A DNA stretch of 64,000 nt from Diploptera punctata (GCA_030220185.1 JASPKZ010003845.1:2365501-2429500); one strand, 5' to 3'; shown: positions 8,513 through 18,737, numbered from the stretch's first letter. The notes: generated from the letters alone by a model not told the origin. Translations and numbers: made by a program.

Positions 8513-11490
8513 GCCAGCTCCCTCCCATCAGAAAAAAATTGCAGTGCTAAAAAACCTAATAGAGATAAGCCGGTCAGATTAAAAGGAAGACGAATCAAGC
8601 TACGGAAACAAACTCTGCTAATTGGAACATGGAACGTACAAGGCATAAGGAATAAAATGGAGGGTGTCCTTAGACAGATGGAAGATTTGAAGCAAGACAT
8701 AATCATACTGACAGACACAAAGAAGAAAGGAGAAGGAATAGAAACTTTAGGATCATATTTTCATATTTACAGTGGTGTTAAAAAGAATGAAAGAGCAAAA
8801 AGGGGGGTTTCAGTGCTTATCAAGAAGAAATATAAGAGATACATCACAAACTGGGAAGCAATAAATGAAAACATAATTAAAATTAATATATCTCTTTTTG
8901 GTATAAAATACTCTATATTAGGAATATATGGAATTAGTGAGGACGGAAATTATTTAATAAAATATATATTTTATAGTACATTAAATTCTATTATGGATGA
9001 GATCTGGACCTCAAGAAAAATTATATTAGCTGGCGATTTTAACAGCAGAATCGGCAAAGAGATAGATAATGATGTAGTCGGACCATATGGAGAATTGGAG
9101 AAAAATGACAATGGTAGAAGATTGATAGGATTTTGAGAACAATATTCACTTAAAACCCTAAATGGATTTTACCAACATAGAGATATTCATAAGTATACTT
9201 GGCACCAAGATACTCTTAAACTGCAATCGATAATAGATTTTGTAATAAATAAAAAACATTCAATTTTAAAGACCCAGGATGTAAGGGCATGCAGAGGATT
9301 ATCAAGCGGAAGTGATCACTATTTATTGAATGCAAAAATAATATTTCCATTCCAAAGTAAAAATGACAGGCTAAATAAAACTAAAAATGAAGAGGGCAGT
9401 TTCCATGACTTGTCAACAACTCTATACAACTTGGATAGTTTGGAGAATGAGAGCACATCATATCTGTATAAGAAAAGGTTAGATGATCAGTTACTAATCT
9501 CTACGTTTGACAATGCTCAGGAAGAATACAACTATATAGTAAAAAGTATTCATCAGGCGGCAAAAGAAGCTTTAGGAGAAGCAAATAGAGAAATAAATAA
9601 ATTCAAATATTTTTGGAATGAGGACTTAGCAAAAGAAATAGCAAACAAAAAAGAAAAATATTTAATGTGGTTGAATACCAAAGATCTGAAAGACAAAATA
9701 CAATATAAAGAAGCTCAAGCAAGAGTTAGAAAGAAAATTACGGAAGCTAAAAATCAGAGCTGGGAACAAAATTGTTTAAAAATTCAAACATGTATTGGAG
9801 GAAAACGAAGTACTGAATCTTGGAGAATTTAAAAAAAATTGAGAAATAAAAGAAGTGGACAAACAAATGTACAAACAATACCTATGACTGAATGGGAAAA
9901 TTATTTTAAAACGTTACTATCAGAAAACAGGGTATTTAATTTAGATAACGTTCAAAATATTCCAGAAATAAATGAAGATGAACATATACAATTGGACATA
10001 GAGGATATTAAAATGAATATTCAATCATTAAAAAATAAAAGAGCTAGTGGTCCAGGAGGAATACCAGCGGAACTATTAAAACATGGATCCGAATATTTAT
10101 TTGAACGACTGAGAAAATTATTTACAAAATTTATGAATGGTGAAAAAGTTCCTGAAGAATGGAAACTAGGATACATTTCGACAATCCATAAAAAAGGAAA
10201 AAAAAGACCAATGTGAAAATTATAGAGGTATAACAGTAACAAGTACTATGAGTAGACTCTATGGACGTATACTAAAATATTATTTGGAAAAAAACTATAG
10301 TGATATGGAATTAGAGGAACAGTCAGGATTTAGAGCAGGTCGTTCCACAACCGACAATTTATTTTGCATTACTCACATAATAGAAAAGAAAATGCAATAT
10401 GGACAACCTTTGCACCTACTATTTGTAGATCTTGAGAAAGCATACGACAATGTCCCTATAGAGAAACTATGGATTGCTTTAAGACGTATGGGAATTAAGA
10501 CTATAATAATTGAAGCTATACAAAATTTATATGACAATTGCATGTCTAAAATTAAAATTGGCAGTAAATTGTCTCATGGTTTTTCGATAAATAAAGGTCT
10601 TCGTCAAGGTTGTTGTCTATCACCGACTCTGTTTAAAATATATGTACATGAAATATTAAAGAATTGGAGGAGAAAATGTTCAAGCATGGGAATTCCTATT
10701 TCAAACAACAAAACTTTATACAACTTACATTTTGCAGATGATCAATTGTTAATTGCACAAGATTATGAAGATTTAGAATATATGACTAGAAAATTAATAG
10801 AAGAATATGAAAAATGGGGATTAAATTTGAACATGAAAAAATCAAAATATTTATCAATTGGTGAACCAGAACAAAATTTAATTTTGGAGACTGGAGAATC
10901 AATAAAATCTTGTAGTGAGATCACATATTTAGGAATTAAAATAAATAAAAATGGGAGTTATGAAGAGGAAATAAGAAATAGAAATAATAAAGGAAAATTT
11001 GCAATTGCTTGCCTCAATGGAATATTGTGGGATAAAAATATAAGTAATAAAAATAAAATGAATATATATCATACAATTGTTAAAAGCATCATTACTTATG
11101 GAGCAGAACTTTGGCCATTAACAACAAAAACAAATAAGTATCTTTTGGCAACGGAAATGGATTTTATACGAAGGGCAGCAAGAATTTCAAGAAGAGAAAA
11201 AATTAGGAACTCAGTTATAAGGGAGAAAATGAAGATTGAAGACACTATTTTAGATTATATTAAAACTCAGCAATTAAGATGGTACGGACATGTCCAGCGA
11301 ATGGAAGAGGATCGGCTACCAAAATCTGTTTTGGAATGGAAACCTGAGGGAAGATGAAGCAGAGGAAGACCTAAAACCTCCTGGAGTCAGGGAATATGTT
11401 TATATATGAAGGAGAAACATCTAAAACCAGGAGATTGGATGGACCGACAAAACTGGCTATTAGGAATCGGACGATGTCAAAGACATTAAT
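8513..11490 (+). pseudogene. LINE-B endonuclease/reverse transcriptase ORF, nearly intact
   Basis: One reading frame, opened after a TAG near 8510, encodes first an AP-like endonuclease: LIGTWNVQGIRNKM, GDFNSRIGKE and SSGSDHYLLNAK (the SDH motif). A reverse transcriptase follows: EQSGFRAGRSTTDNL, LHLLFVDLEKAYDNVP, KGLRQGCCLSPTLF and LHFADDQLLIAQD (catalytic FADD). The C-terminus is ITYGAELWPLTTKT, RRAARISRREKIRNS, QQLRWYGHVQRMEEDRLP and a final GRCQRH before TAA at 11488. Four lesions are visible: TGA at 9134-9136, TAA at 9830-9832, a frameshift in an A-rich tract near 10190-10207, and TGA at 11355-11357. All catalytic motifs survive. There is no separate ORF1. Confidence 0.9.
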
Positions 11491-11602
<112 letters not shown>

Positions 11603-11603
11603 T

Positions 11604-11838
11604 ATTTAGCAGGTTTTACATCATCTTCTTGCGCCCAATTAATATATTGTCATTCCAATCTCCAACCTCCAATCCTTTTTCCCCTCACGTTGCTCAATTC
11701 ACCATCAATCCAAGTTATTTTTGGCCGTCCTCTTTTTCTTTTTCTTCTACCAAATGATACCCATTTAGTATTATTTTTGGGAATCTGTCTTCTGTCATTC
11801 TTTTTACATGTCCATACCATTTTATTGTTTGTTATTAT
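11604..11838 (-). mobile_element. LINE-C 3' fragment
   Basis: The minus-strand complement matches the 3' end of the 62855-63558 copy: AGCAGGTTTTACATCATCTT at its end, then sequence for GRPKIT and VKRMTEDRFP-like residues. It is truncated at both frame and 5' side, and a hAT MITE lies immediately beyond. Confidence 0.8.
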
Positions 11839-12163
11839 TAGGGCCGAAAAAAAGTATGGGTTATAGGCTAGGCTGCATCGTACTAGGCTGTGTTTACAAA
11901 CTGCACGTTGACACGCGCTACTTGGGACAGACTTCTAGTACAGTCCGCTTTGTGTAAGAATGGACTCATCTTTGCACAATTTTTGTTTCGGCATTCTGAT
12001 ACAACCACACGTCACGTAAACAAGTATATTACTGAGGAGAGTCCAACATACACACTCTCGCCCCGAGCAGGCAGTGGAGGCGCTCGACAAAGACACGCAT
12101 TTTATAAAGAGTGTGTATAGAAATTAGTTACTACCCTGATACCGATACTTTTTTTCAGCCCTA
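11839..12163. mobile_element. hAT-like MITE
   Basis: The ends are inverted repeats of about 26 bp: the left is TAGGGCCGAAAAAAAGTATG and the right, reversed, TAGGGCTGAAAAAAAGTATC. The flanks GTTATTAT (11831-11838) and GTTATTGT (12164-12171) form an 8-bp target duplication with one mismatch. The 325-bp interior has no transposase frame. Termini and duplication length fit the hAT superfamily. Confidence 0.75.
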
Positions 12164-12171
12164 GTTATTGT

Positions 12172-12173
12172 TG

Positions 12174-12222
<49 letters not shown>
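12172..12222. repeat. (TTA)n microsatellite
   Basis: Perfect ATT units with a TTG-rich start. Confidence 0.9.
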
Positions 12223-12617
12223 GTTGGTTGATTTGCTATTTTTCTTGTTATGTCGTTATAACATATTTCACAAGTTCTTGTTCCATTACTGATAGACTAA
12301 TATTATAGGCCTACCGTTACCATATTTTAACTTATTAGAATGCTACAAGGCTACAGGGGTCATAGAAAGCGATGGAGGGCCGTAGTTTGATCTTCCCTGT
12401 TTTAGACTATAACATAAGTTACTATGAAATTAATTTTTTAAAACCTTCCAGTTTCGAGTAAGTAAATAACATTGTTAAAAAGGTATTCTGGTGAAACTTT
12501 AGTGGTTTTTATTGGGTCTTAAAAGCTACATATCTCTCTCTCTCTCTCTCTCTATTTTTTTTTCTCCATATTTCGGGGATTTTTAAAAGTAGTCAGCCAA
12601 GTTGAAATAACTAACAT
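12223..12617. other. Unassigned sequence with a (TC)n run
   Basis: No gene seen. A TC dinucleotide run lies at about 12532-12554. Confidence 0.35.
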
Positions 12618-12850
12618 AATGTAACCAAGTCGCATGTTGCATGGTTACTTGTTCGATGTTCACTTTTTATTCTTGGGAATTCCTTGAAAAACCAGACCGC
12701 TACAACCCCCGCTTTCACTGTTTGATAAAATGATGTAAAATGTATATGAATGAACAATTATTATAAAAATTTGATATATTCATTAAATTATATGGTCTTT
12801 TTTATCATATTTAGACATTTTAGATCATATATATAGTCCAGTTCTGGTAA
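12618..12850 (+). repeat. Dispersed repeat T, copy 1
   Basis: It shares AAGTCGCATGTTGCATGGTT, TTTTTATTCTTGGGAATTCC and TTTCACTGTTTGATAAAA with 14515-14755 in the same orientation. It has no frame or clear terminal structure. Both copies lie on either side of the split SINE-2. Confidence 0.65.
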
Positions 12851-12930
12851 TTGTAGCCGTCTTGGTGCGTGGCAGGAGAGAACATTGCCGAGTGGGGTAG
12901 GGAACTAGTAGCCAAGCATAATTCTTTTTC

Positions 12931-12931
<1 letters not shown>

Positions 12932-12983
<52 letters not shown>
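12932..12983. repeat. (TAA)n microsatellite
   Basis: Perfect AAT repeat of about 17 units just before the SINE-2 head. Confidence 0.95.
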
Positions 12984-12984
<1 letters not shown>

Positions 12985-13004
12985 TAATAAAATGCTATAA
13001 AAAC

Positions 13005-13074
13005 GGCCGCGGTGGACTAGAGGTTACGCTCCTTGCCTCTGGTCCCGAGGGTCGCGGGTTCAAACCCGACCTAT
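13005..13074 (+). mobile_element. SINE-2 head (tRNA-like), split copy
   Basis: GGCCGCGGTGGACTAGAGGT and GGGTTCAAACCCGACC correspond to A-box and B-box parts of a tRNA-derived head, and match the intact SINE-2 at 56603. The rest of the element is displaced to 13983-14325 by an inserted block of about 900 bp. Confidence 0.8.
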
Positions 13075-13082
13075 AGATTAAT

Positions 13083-13404
13083 AAATACAAATAAACTTTT
13101 TTTGATTTTCTGATGATTCTGGCCAGGATTTTAGAAAATGAATATGAAATTATTGTATTGTCACGGGTCCTTTACAAGTATACAAAGTTTCAAGTCTATC
13201 CTATGTTTCTAAGTGGGTGAAAATCGTGTTCAAAGATTCCGTTACAAAAATACAAAGACACTTTTTTTTCTGATGATTCTGGCCAGGATTTTAGAAAATA
13301 AATATGACATTATTGCATTGTCACGGGTCCTTTACAAGTATACAAAATTTCAAGTCGATCCAATTATTTTAAGTGGGTGAAAAACGCGTTGAAAAATTCA
13401 GTTA
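13083..13404 (+). repeat. Repeat X: two tandem units of about 165 bp
   Basis: Each unit contains TTCTGATGATTCTGGCCAGG, a TTGTCACGGGTCCTTTACAA box and GTGGGTGAAAA, ending in GTTACA. The same unit occurs three times at 36505-36990. In both places the units run directly into GATA repeats and then the same terminal motif, so units, microsatellite and end motif form one composite element. Confidence 0.85.
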
Positions 13405-13405
13405 C

Positions 13406-13487
<82 letters not shown>

Positions 13488-13517
13488 TAGATATATAGAT
13501 AGATAGATAGATAGATA
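13405..13517. repeat. (GATA)n microsatellite within repeat X
   Basis: About 28 GATA units with one shortened unit. The run is interrupted by the foldback element and resumes at 13816. Confidence 0.95.
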
Positions 13518-13778
13518 CCTATTAGGTTCGTCTTCCGGGCATATAGGCCGTGGTCCAGTCGTTCTTCTACTCGACGTTTCGTCTACTGCTGCGGTAGACA
13601 TCTTCAGGAGATACTGCGTGCTCTCTGTGAACTCCTCAACAGTCGGCTGCAGACTGTTGAGGAGTTCACAGAGAGCACGCAGTATCTCCTGAAGATGTCT
13701 ACCGCAGCAGTAGACGAAACGTCGAGTAGAAGAACGACTGGACCACGGCCTATATGCCCGGAAGACGAACCTAATAGG
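13518..13778. mobile_element. Foldback element, copy 1 (perfect palindrome)
   Basis: CCTATTAGGTTCG at the left is the exact complement of CGAACCTAATAGG at the right. I found no mismatch along arms of about 126 bp; the loop is only 7-9 nt around 13648. It is inserted in GATA repeats. A related foldback with different sequence details is at 52468-53216. The small open frames across it are mirror-image artefacts. The terminal motifs and the conserved GAAACGTCGAG boxes suggest a Penelope-like terminal repeat or a non-autonomous relative, which is inference. Confidence 0.8.
13682..13740 (+). ncRNA. Hammerhead-ribozyme-like core in foldback copy 1
   Basis: The right arm has CTGAAGA at 13689-13695, a perfect 6-bp stem GTCTAC/GTAGAC (13697-13702 with 13710-13715) closing a 7-nt loop, then GAAAC at 13716-13720, a short GTCGA loop, and GTA at 13726-13728. 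This order (CUGANGA, stem II, GAAA, short stem III, GUH) is the hammerhead layout seen in Penelope-like elements. Weak points: one extra unpaired T before stem II, and a poorly paired stem I. Because the element is palindromic, the same core exists on the other strand in the left arm. Self-cleavage is unproven. Confidence 0.4.
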
Positions 13779-13815
13779 GATCAAGACGCCGGCCGTGAAA
13801 GCCTACAGTTATACA

Positions 13816-13866
13816 TATAGATAGATAGATAGATACAGGTCAAGCTAATATAAAGCGTGTAAAAAT
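13816..13866 (+). repeat. Repeat X terminal motif after GATA units
   Basis: GATAGATAGATACAGG then TCAAGCTAATATAAAGCG and TGTAAAA. The identical end follows the GATA run at 37081-37122. Confidence 0.8.
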
Positions 13867-13982
13867 CAATTTTTTTTGGCGGCACATTTATGAATTCTAC
13901 ATTAAAAATTTCTTGAAAAGATACCAAATTATGTTTTTTATAAAAAATTTAAACTTGGAAATCAATAACATACGAGAAGTAA

Positions 13983-14325
13983 CGGGGTCGATGGATTTTT
14001 TTAGGATGGAAAAATCCAAGGAGCAAGTCCTCCGGAGGGACTTTAAGCCGTGGGTCCCGAGTCTGAAGATTTTCAGGCTCGTAAAACATCCTTAAGCCTG
14101 AATGAAAAGGCCTCGAAGCAAAATTTACCGAATTTTCCCATCCTAGTATTACCTTGGTTTTCTAGATGTCAGTATGAGGCGGAACGCTGACCACGGACCA
14201 CTCAAATGACATCTATACGAAAACAAGTGTAACTAAATTTGTATGGTTCAAATTCTTCCCTGTAGGGGAAGAGCGCCTAAATCTCTGTTAAGGGAAACAT
14301 GGGCTTACAAGAATAAAAACGGCAC
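13983..14325 (+). mobile_element. SINE-2 body, split copy
   Basis: Starting GGGGTCGATGGATTTTTTTA, it matches the body of the intact SINE-2 at 56670-57000, including GTGGGTCCCGAGTCTGAAG and GAGGCGGAACGCTGAC. It is the missing part of the head at 13005-13074. Confidence 0.85.
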
Positions 14326-14514
14326 CATCCTATAATGAACATTCTAAACTTACTAGACAACAAAAATATTCACTAACACAGAACTAGTAAATAAGAAAAC
14401 TAAACGTGTAGTAACTAGTATGTTTTCTAAACTGAGGATAGTTGCTGGCAATACCTGCAATTCGTCTTCCCCTCTTGTATCATAGACCCACCAAAAGCGG
14501 CTAAAGAAACCAGA

Positions 14515-14755
14515 ACTGCACACAAGTCGCACGTTGCATGGTCACTTGTTCGATGGTCGCTTTTTATTCTTGGAAATTCCTTGAAAACACGGACCTTTAC
14601 AAACCTCTGCTTTCACTGTTTGATAAAAAGTTGGAAAATGTATATCAATGAGCAATTAGTATAAACATTTGATATATTCATTAAATTATAAGGTCATTTT
14701 ATCCCATTTAGACATTTTAGGTCATAAATGCATGCATATTTTCTTATTTTTAGGT
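14515..14755 (+). repeat. Dispersed repeat T, copy 2
   Basis: See 12618-12850; the two copies share CATTAAATTATA and GACATTTTAG near their right ends. Confidence 0.65.
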
Positions 14756-15070
14756 CATAGAAATAAGCCCATTACTTATTACTGATGTCCTTGTTGCGCA
14801 AATGTTTGTAGGGTAGTTCGCTATATAGGTCATGAGTTATGTGAAGACAAAAATATACTCGATTCATTGATTGTAGGTAGTAACGAGCTCAGTAATGATA
14901 TACGGTATTCTACATTGAGACTTCCGATTGTATCTTAATATTAGCGTAGCGAGCCGTTCTCAGGAAAACTAAATGACACCTTTTAACATTTAAACACAAA
15001 TCAGATCACAGATTTTTTTTTTGCTATAAAATATGTAGAATATATTCTCAGAAGGGGACTGGGTACTCCC

Positions 15071-15195
15071 TATCTTACCAATGTTAAATTTGTAATTTTC
15101 TGTGCGATCATCTTCTAAACTACTCAAGATAGGTTAATAAATGTTTTACTGCTTTCAGAAACAGCCTTTATTTAGCTATTAAAACAATTTGAAAG
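15071..15195 (+). repeat. Left arm of a 1.5-kb inverted repeat
   Basis: CTTACCAATGTTAAATTTG through TTAGCTATTAAAACAATTTG is complementary to 16425-16548. The intervening DNA holds two LINE fragments. It may be a TIR element or two opposed copies of one repeat. Confidence 0.7.
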
Positions 15196-15394
15196 AATTT
15201 TGTTTCTGGGCTGATAGAACAAAAACTAAACAAATAATAAGCATATGTGAAATGAAGATCTTAGGAACTATTCTGGGGAAAACATTGTTTGATAAAATAT
15301 AAACACAGAAATTAGGGACTTAATTTCATATCTTTCTCCACGGACCTTGTAAGTCAAGATCATGTTCAAGACATAACCAAATGTATTATAGCAA

Positions 15395-15612
15395 CACAAA
15401 ATATTGGAACGGTCACATAGAAAGAATGGAAGACAACTGACTTACAAAAATAGCTAAACAAGATATACCAATGGACGGGAGAAGAACAAGAGGAAGATCA
15501 GCCAAGAGATGTGAATGCACATCCAATACGTCTTCCTCCGAGGAGTGATTATGGAAATAAGCAGGATGAAAATCCTACAAATTATGATTAGGAAGAAGAA
15601 GAAAGAATTTGA
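15395..15612 (+). mobile_element. LINE-K-type 3' fragment with (GAA)n end
   Basis: Plus-strand reading gives WNGHIERMEDN, a stop, then MDGRRTRGRSAKR, the usual LINE C-terminal tail. It ends in GAAGAAGAAGAA. Confidence 0.65.
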
Positions 15613-15689
15613 CCCACACATTTTTTGGTATGGATTTTTTTTCGTATTCAAATGTTTGCAACATTTGATTTTTTTGTAACTAAAACTAA

Positions 15690-16398
15690 ATATATGGTCA
15701 CACGTAGAAATTCATTAAATAATGTAAATGGACAGCTAATGACAAATGAGGGAAATTTTTGAGGAAGTGGCTGAATTCAAATACCTAGGAACAATAATCA
15801 CAAATAGGAATTAGATGCACAAAGAAATTAAACAGAGGCTCAATTCTGGAAATGCGTGCTATTATGCATTGTAGAGACTCTTGATGTCCCAACTCCTTTC
15901 AAAACATGTTAAACTGAAAATATATAAAACTATTATTCTACCAGTTATATTATATGGGTGCGAAACATGGACTCTTACTTTAAGGGAGGAAAGGAGATTA
16001 CAAGTATTTGAGAATAAAGTTCTTAGGAAAATTTTTGGACCAAAGAGAGATGAACAGACAGGTGAATGGAGAAGACTACATAACAATGAACTACATGGTC
16101 TTTGTAGGAAGCCAGATATAATAAGAACCGTTAAGTCTCGTAGACTGCGATGGGCAGGGCATGTTGCACGTATGGGGAATGAAAGACTTGCATGGAGGCT
16201 TCTTGTAGGAAAGCCAGAGGGAAAACGCCCAGTTGGTAGACCAAGAATGAGGTGGGAGAATAACATTAACTATGATTTGAGGGAAGTAGATTATACAGGG
16301 AATGATTGGAAAGCATTAGCTCAGGATAGGGATGTATGGAGAGCTTATGTCCGCGCGGCCATGAACCTACGGGTTCGATAGTGCCAGTGAGTAAGTAT
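15690..16398 (+). pseudogene. LINE-A 3' part with the best-preserved C-terminus
   Basis: From 15881 an open frame of 166 codons reads YKTIILPVILYGCETWTLTL, FENKVLRKIFGPKRDEQTGE, RRLRWAGHVARMGNERLAW, GRPRMRWENNINYDLREVDY and YVRAAMNLRVR before TAG. Upstream, EEVAEFKYLGTIITNR-like sequence is out of frame (15745-15880). This is the ORF region downstream of the RT domain. The element ends GTTCGATAGTGCCAGTGAG followed by GTAAGTA repeats, which is the family's tail. 5'-truncated, so not autonomous. Confidence 0.85.
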
Positions 16399-16424
16399 GT
16401 AAGTAAACTATGAATCACAAATTA

Positions 16425-16548
16425 CTTCAAATTGTTTTAATAGCTAAATAAAGGTTGTTTCTGAAAGCAGTAAAAATATATTAACATATATTGAGTAGTT
16501 TAGGAGATGAGCGCACCAGAAAATTGTAAATTTAACATTGGTAAGATG
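16425..16548 (-). repeat. Right arm of the 15071-16548 inverted repeat
   Basis: Complement of 15071-15195 (CAAATTGTTTTAATAGCTAA to CATTGGTAAG), with a few mismatches. Confidence 0.7.
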
Positions 16549-16552
16549 TAAT

Positions 16553-16729
16553 TAACTCACTGGTACTATATAAAACTCGTAGTTCATGGTCGGGCGGACA
16601 TATTCTCTCCATCGTATTCTGAGTTTACGTTTTCCAATTATCCCCTCAAATCATGGTTAATGTTTTTCTCCCACCTCATTCGTGGCCTACCTATTGGGCG
16701 CTTTCCCTCTGGTTTTCTTATTCGAGAGA
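16553..16729 (-). mobile_element. LINE-A 3' fragment
   Basis: It contains the family terminus (AACTCACTGGTACTATATAA) and the complement of the KRPIGRPRMRWE segment. It stops abruptly where LINE-F sequence begins. Confidence 0.75.
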
Positions 16730-16968
16730 AAATTTAACTCTAGCTGTGCCCCTACATCGAACATTTCACTATTCCTCATCCTTCCTTGTTTCAGTTACCC
16801 GATTCTCGAATTTCCTCCCCTCTTATATCAAGGACGCCCGACTGAAAAACAGTTTTAAATAGATAATATAATATAATAACCATGTTCTAGGTATACTTTT
16901 ATTATTCTTTTATATTTTGCACTTTCTTTACCAAGCCAATTATTTAATCAAATTATAGGTTATCATTA

Positions 16969-16972
<4 letters not shown>

Positions 16973-17029
<57 letters not shown>

Positions 17030-17030
17030 G
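16973..17030. repeat. (TTA)n microsatellite
   Basis: About 19 perfect units. Confidence 0.95.
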
Positions 17031-17068
17031 TATTTTTTCTTTCCTTGTCATCTGTATATTATGTAGCC

Positions 17069-17535
17069 TATGCTTCTTCTTCTTCTTCTTCTTCTTCCAG
17101 CTCTATAGCCCTTTATGAGACCTGGCTGCTGTTAGGACACTCCTCCACGCACCCCTGTCCAACGCCCTCCTTCTCCATCCCCGGACCCCGAGCTTTCGGA
17201 GGTCCTCCTCAATTCCATCCACCCATCTCAGCTTCGGTCTTTCTCTTCTTCTTCCTCCATCTGGTCTCAGTACTGTAAGCTTTCTAGTAGTATTCTCCTC
17301 CATTCTCATTATATGACCCACCCATCTCAGGCTGCCAATTTTAATAACATTTACAATATCTGGGTCTGAATACAAATGGTAGATTTCATCGTTATATCTT
17401 ATCCGCCCTACTCCACGATCATTTATAGGTCCCAGGATCTTCCACAGGATTTTCCTTTCAAAGATTCTCAATCGTACTCCATTCTCTCTGCTAAGTGTCC
17501 AGCACTCACTGCCATAAATATCAACTGGTCTCAGT
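17069..17535 (-). pseudogene. LINE-G 3' fragment, open frame
   Basis: A minus-strand frame of 122 codons (17471 to 17103) reads RIFERKILWKILGPINDRGV, RYNDEIYHLYSDPDIVNV, SLRWVGHIMRMEENTTRK and RPKLRWVDGIEEDLRKLGV, ending ARSHKGL. It is the same C-terminal domain as LINE-A but a distinct family. The element ends in GAA repeats on its own strand. No stop codons across the frame suggests a fairly recent copy. Confidence 0.8.
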
Positions 17536-17769
17536 ACGGTTTTATTTTTTTTTATTTTGCATCCAGACTTAGAATGTGTGATTTAAATTGGTCTTAAGTG
17601 CCTATGCTTATTATGTATTATTATTAATCAAGTTGCAGATAATTCATAATTGTTAATATATGTACAAGTTAATCCCGGTGAAGTGGAAGAGAAGACCTTA
17701 CGTTCTTAACTCCATCAGGTAAAATAAATAAACCATAACAGTGTCATGCCCCTCTTTCATTCCCCATTC

Positions 17770-17970
17770 TTTGACAAGATATAAGAAAATAAAATAAAAT
17801 GCAAAGATAGATTTTGACAGAATTACAGAGAATAGATTTCGAAAGAAGATAATGGATTACCGGCCGACAAGGAAGAGAGATATAGGTCGATATCGTAAGA
17901 GGTGTTTTGATGATACAGACCCTTCCAGCTGATACTCGTATCGTCTAATCCTTAAAGGAAGAAGAAGATA
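17770..17970 (+). mobile_element. LINE-K-type 3' fragment
   Basis: Degraded LINE C-terminal tail (a KRDIGRYRKRCF-like reading) ending in AAGGAAGAAGAAG. It directly precedes SINE-L. Confidence 0.45.
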
Positions 17971-17989
17971 CAAAACGTAAAGTGTTCCC

Positions 17990-18236
17990 ATTTTAGTTAA
18001 GGAGAACATTGGATAGTAGGAGGTTAAGGCTCCGTCCATCATAGGTAATCTGCCGACCTGGTTGTCAGACCTGCTTGACGGACATATTTATTCCCAATAC
18101 ATATACTGGTTCTCAATTTAGTTAGAGGCTGAGTCGGCCCCACGGCTATGATGCCACCAGAAGGTTTAGGCCCCCAATGGGACTTCAAACCGCATCCTTG
18201 TAGTTATTCCTTAACCAACCATGCTACGGCGTGCCC
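17990..18236 (-). mobile_element. SINE-L, copy 1 (tRNA-derived)
   Basis: Read on the minus strand: GCCGTAGCATGGTTGGTTAA (A-box region), a degraded B box, then CCTTCTGGTGGCATCATAG. It shares this layout with 45306 (plus) and 51340-51640 (minus). Confidence 0.65.
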
Positions 18237-18392
18237 CATATATCAGATATACCTAAGGTCACTAATTACATTCTATAGCCTAAACAATAATTTCTCCGTT
18301 TATTTATTTGATTTCAGTGCATAATTTCCCTAAAAATCTCCGCATATTTTTATTAAAAACATACGTTTTTCTTCACTGACCATATTTAATAA

Positions 18393-18729
18393 TAGCTAAC
18401 TCACTGGCTGTACCGAATCAGTAGATCCATGGCTGCACGCGGACATACACATCCTTATTCTCAACTAATGTATTCCAATCATCTTCTGTATAATCTACTT
18501 CCCTTAAATGATTGTTAATATTATTCTTCCACCTCATTCTTAGTTTTGCAACTGGACGTTTTCCCTCTGTTTTTTACAAGAATCTTCCATGACCCTCTTC
18601 CATTCCCAATTCGTGCCACATGTCCTGTCAATCGCAGTATACGAGACTTAACTTTCTTATTTTATCTGGTTTTATATAAAGATCATGTAGCTCATTGTTA
18701 AGTAGTCTTCTCCATTCGTCTGTCTGTTT
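18393..18729 (-). mobile_element. LINE-A 3' fragment
   Basis: Family terminus AACTCACTGGCTGTACCG at the low end, then the complement of GRPRMRW and ELHDLYIKP segments. It runs directly into a headless SINE-1. Confidence 0.8.
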
Positions 18730-18737
18730 ATCACATT

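Larger units (their letters stand above)
16730..17745 (+). mobile_element. LINE-F 3' part, interrupted by LINE-G
   Basis: The first part encodes LTLAVPLHRTFHYSSSF and RFSNFLPSYIKDARL, aligning with the C-terminus of the 31.7-kb LINE-F copy. The 3' UTR end is at 17660-17745 (GTGGAAGAGAAGACCTT and AATAAATAAA). A TTA microsatellite (16973-17030) and a minus-strand LINE-G fragment (17069-17535) lie in the UTR. Confidence 0.65.

Noticed and set aside
13405..13517. GATA array considered as a CRISPR-like repeat
   Set aside because: Units are 4 bp with no spacers, in a eukaryotic context.
13398..13784. 128-codon minus frame over the foldback and GATA run
   Set aside because: It reads the palindrome and tetranucleotide repeat; both strands give mirror-image peptides.
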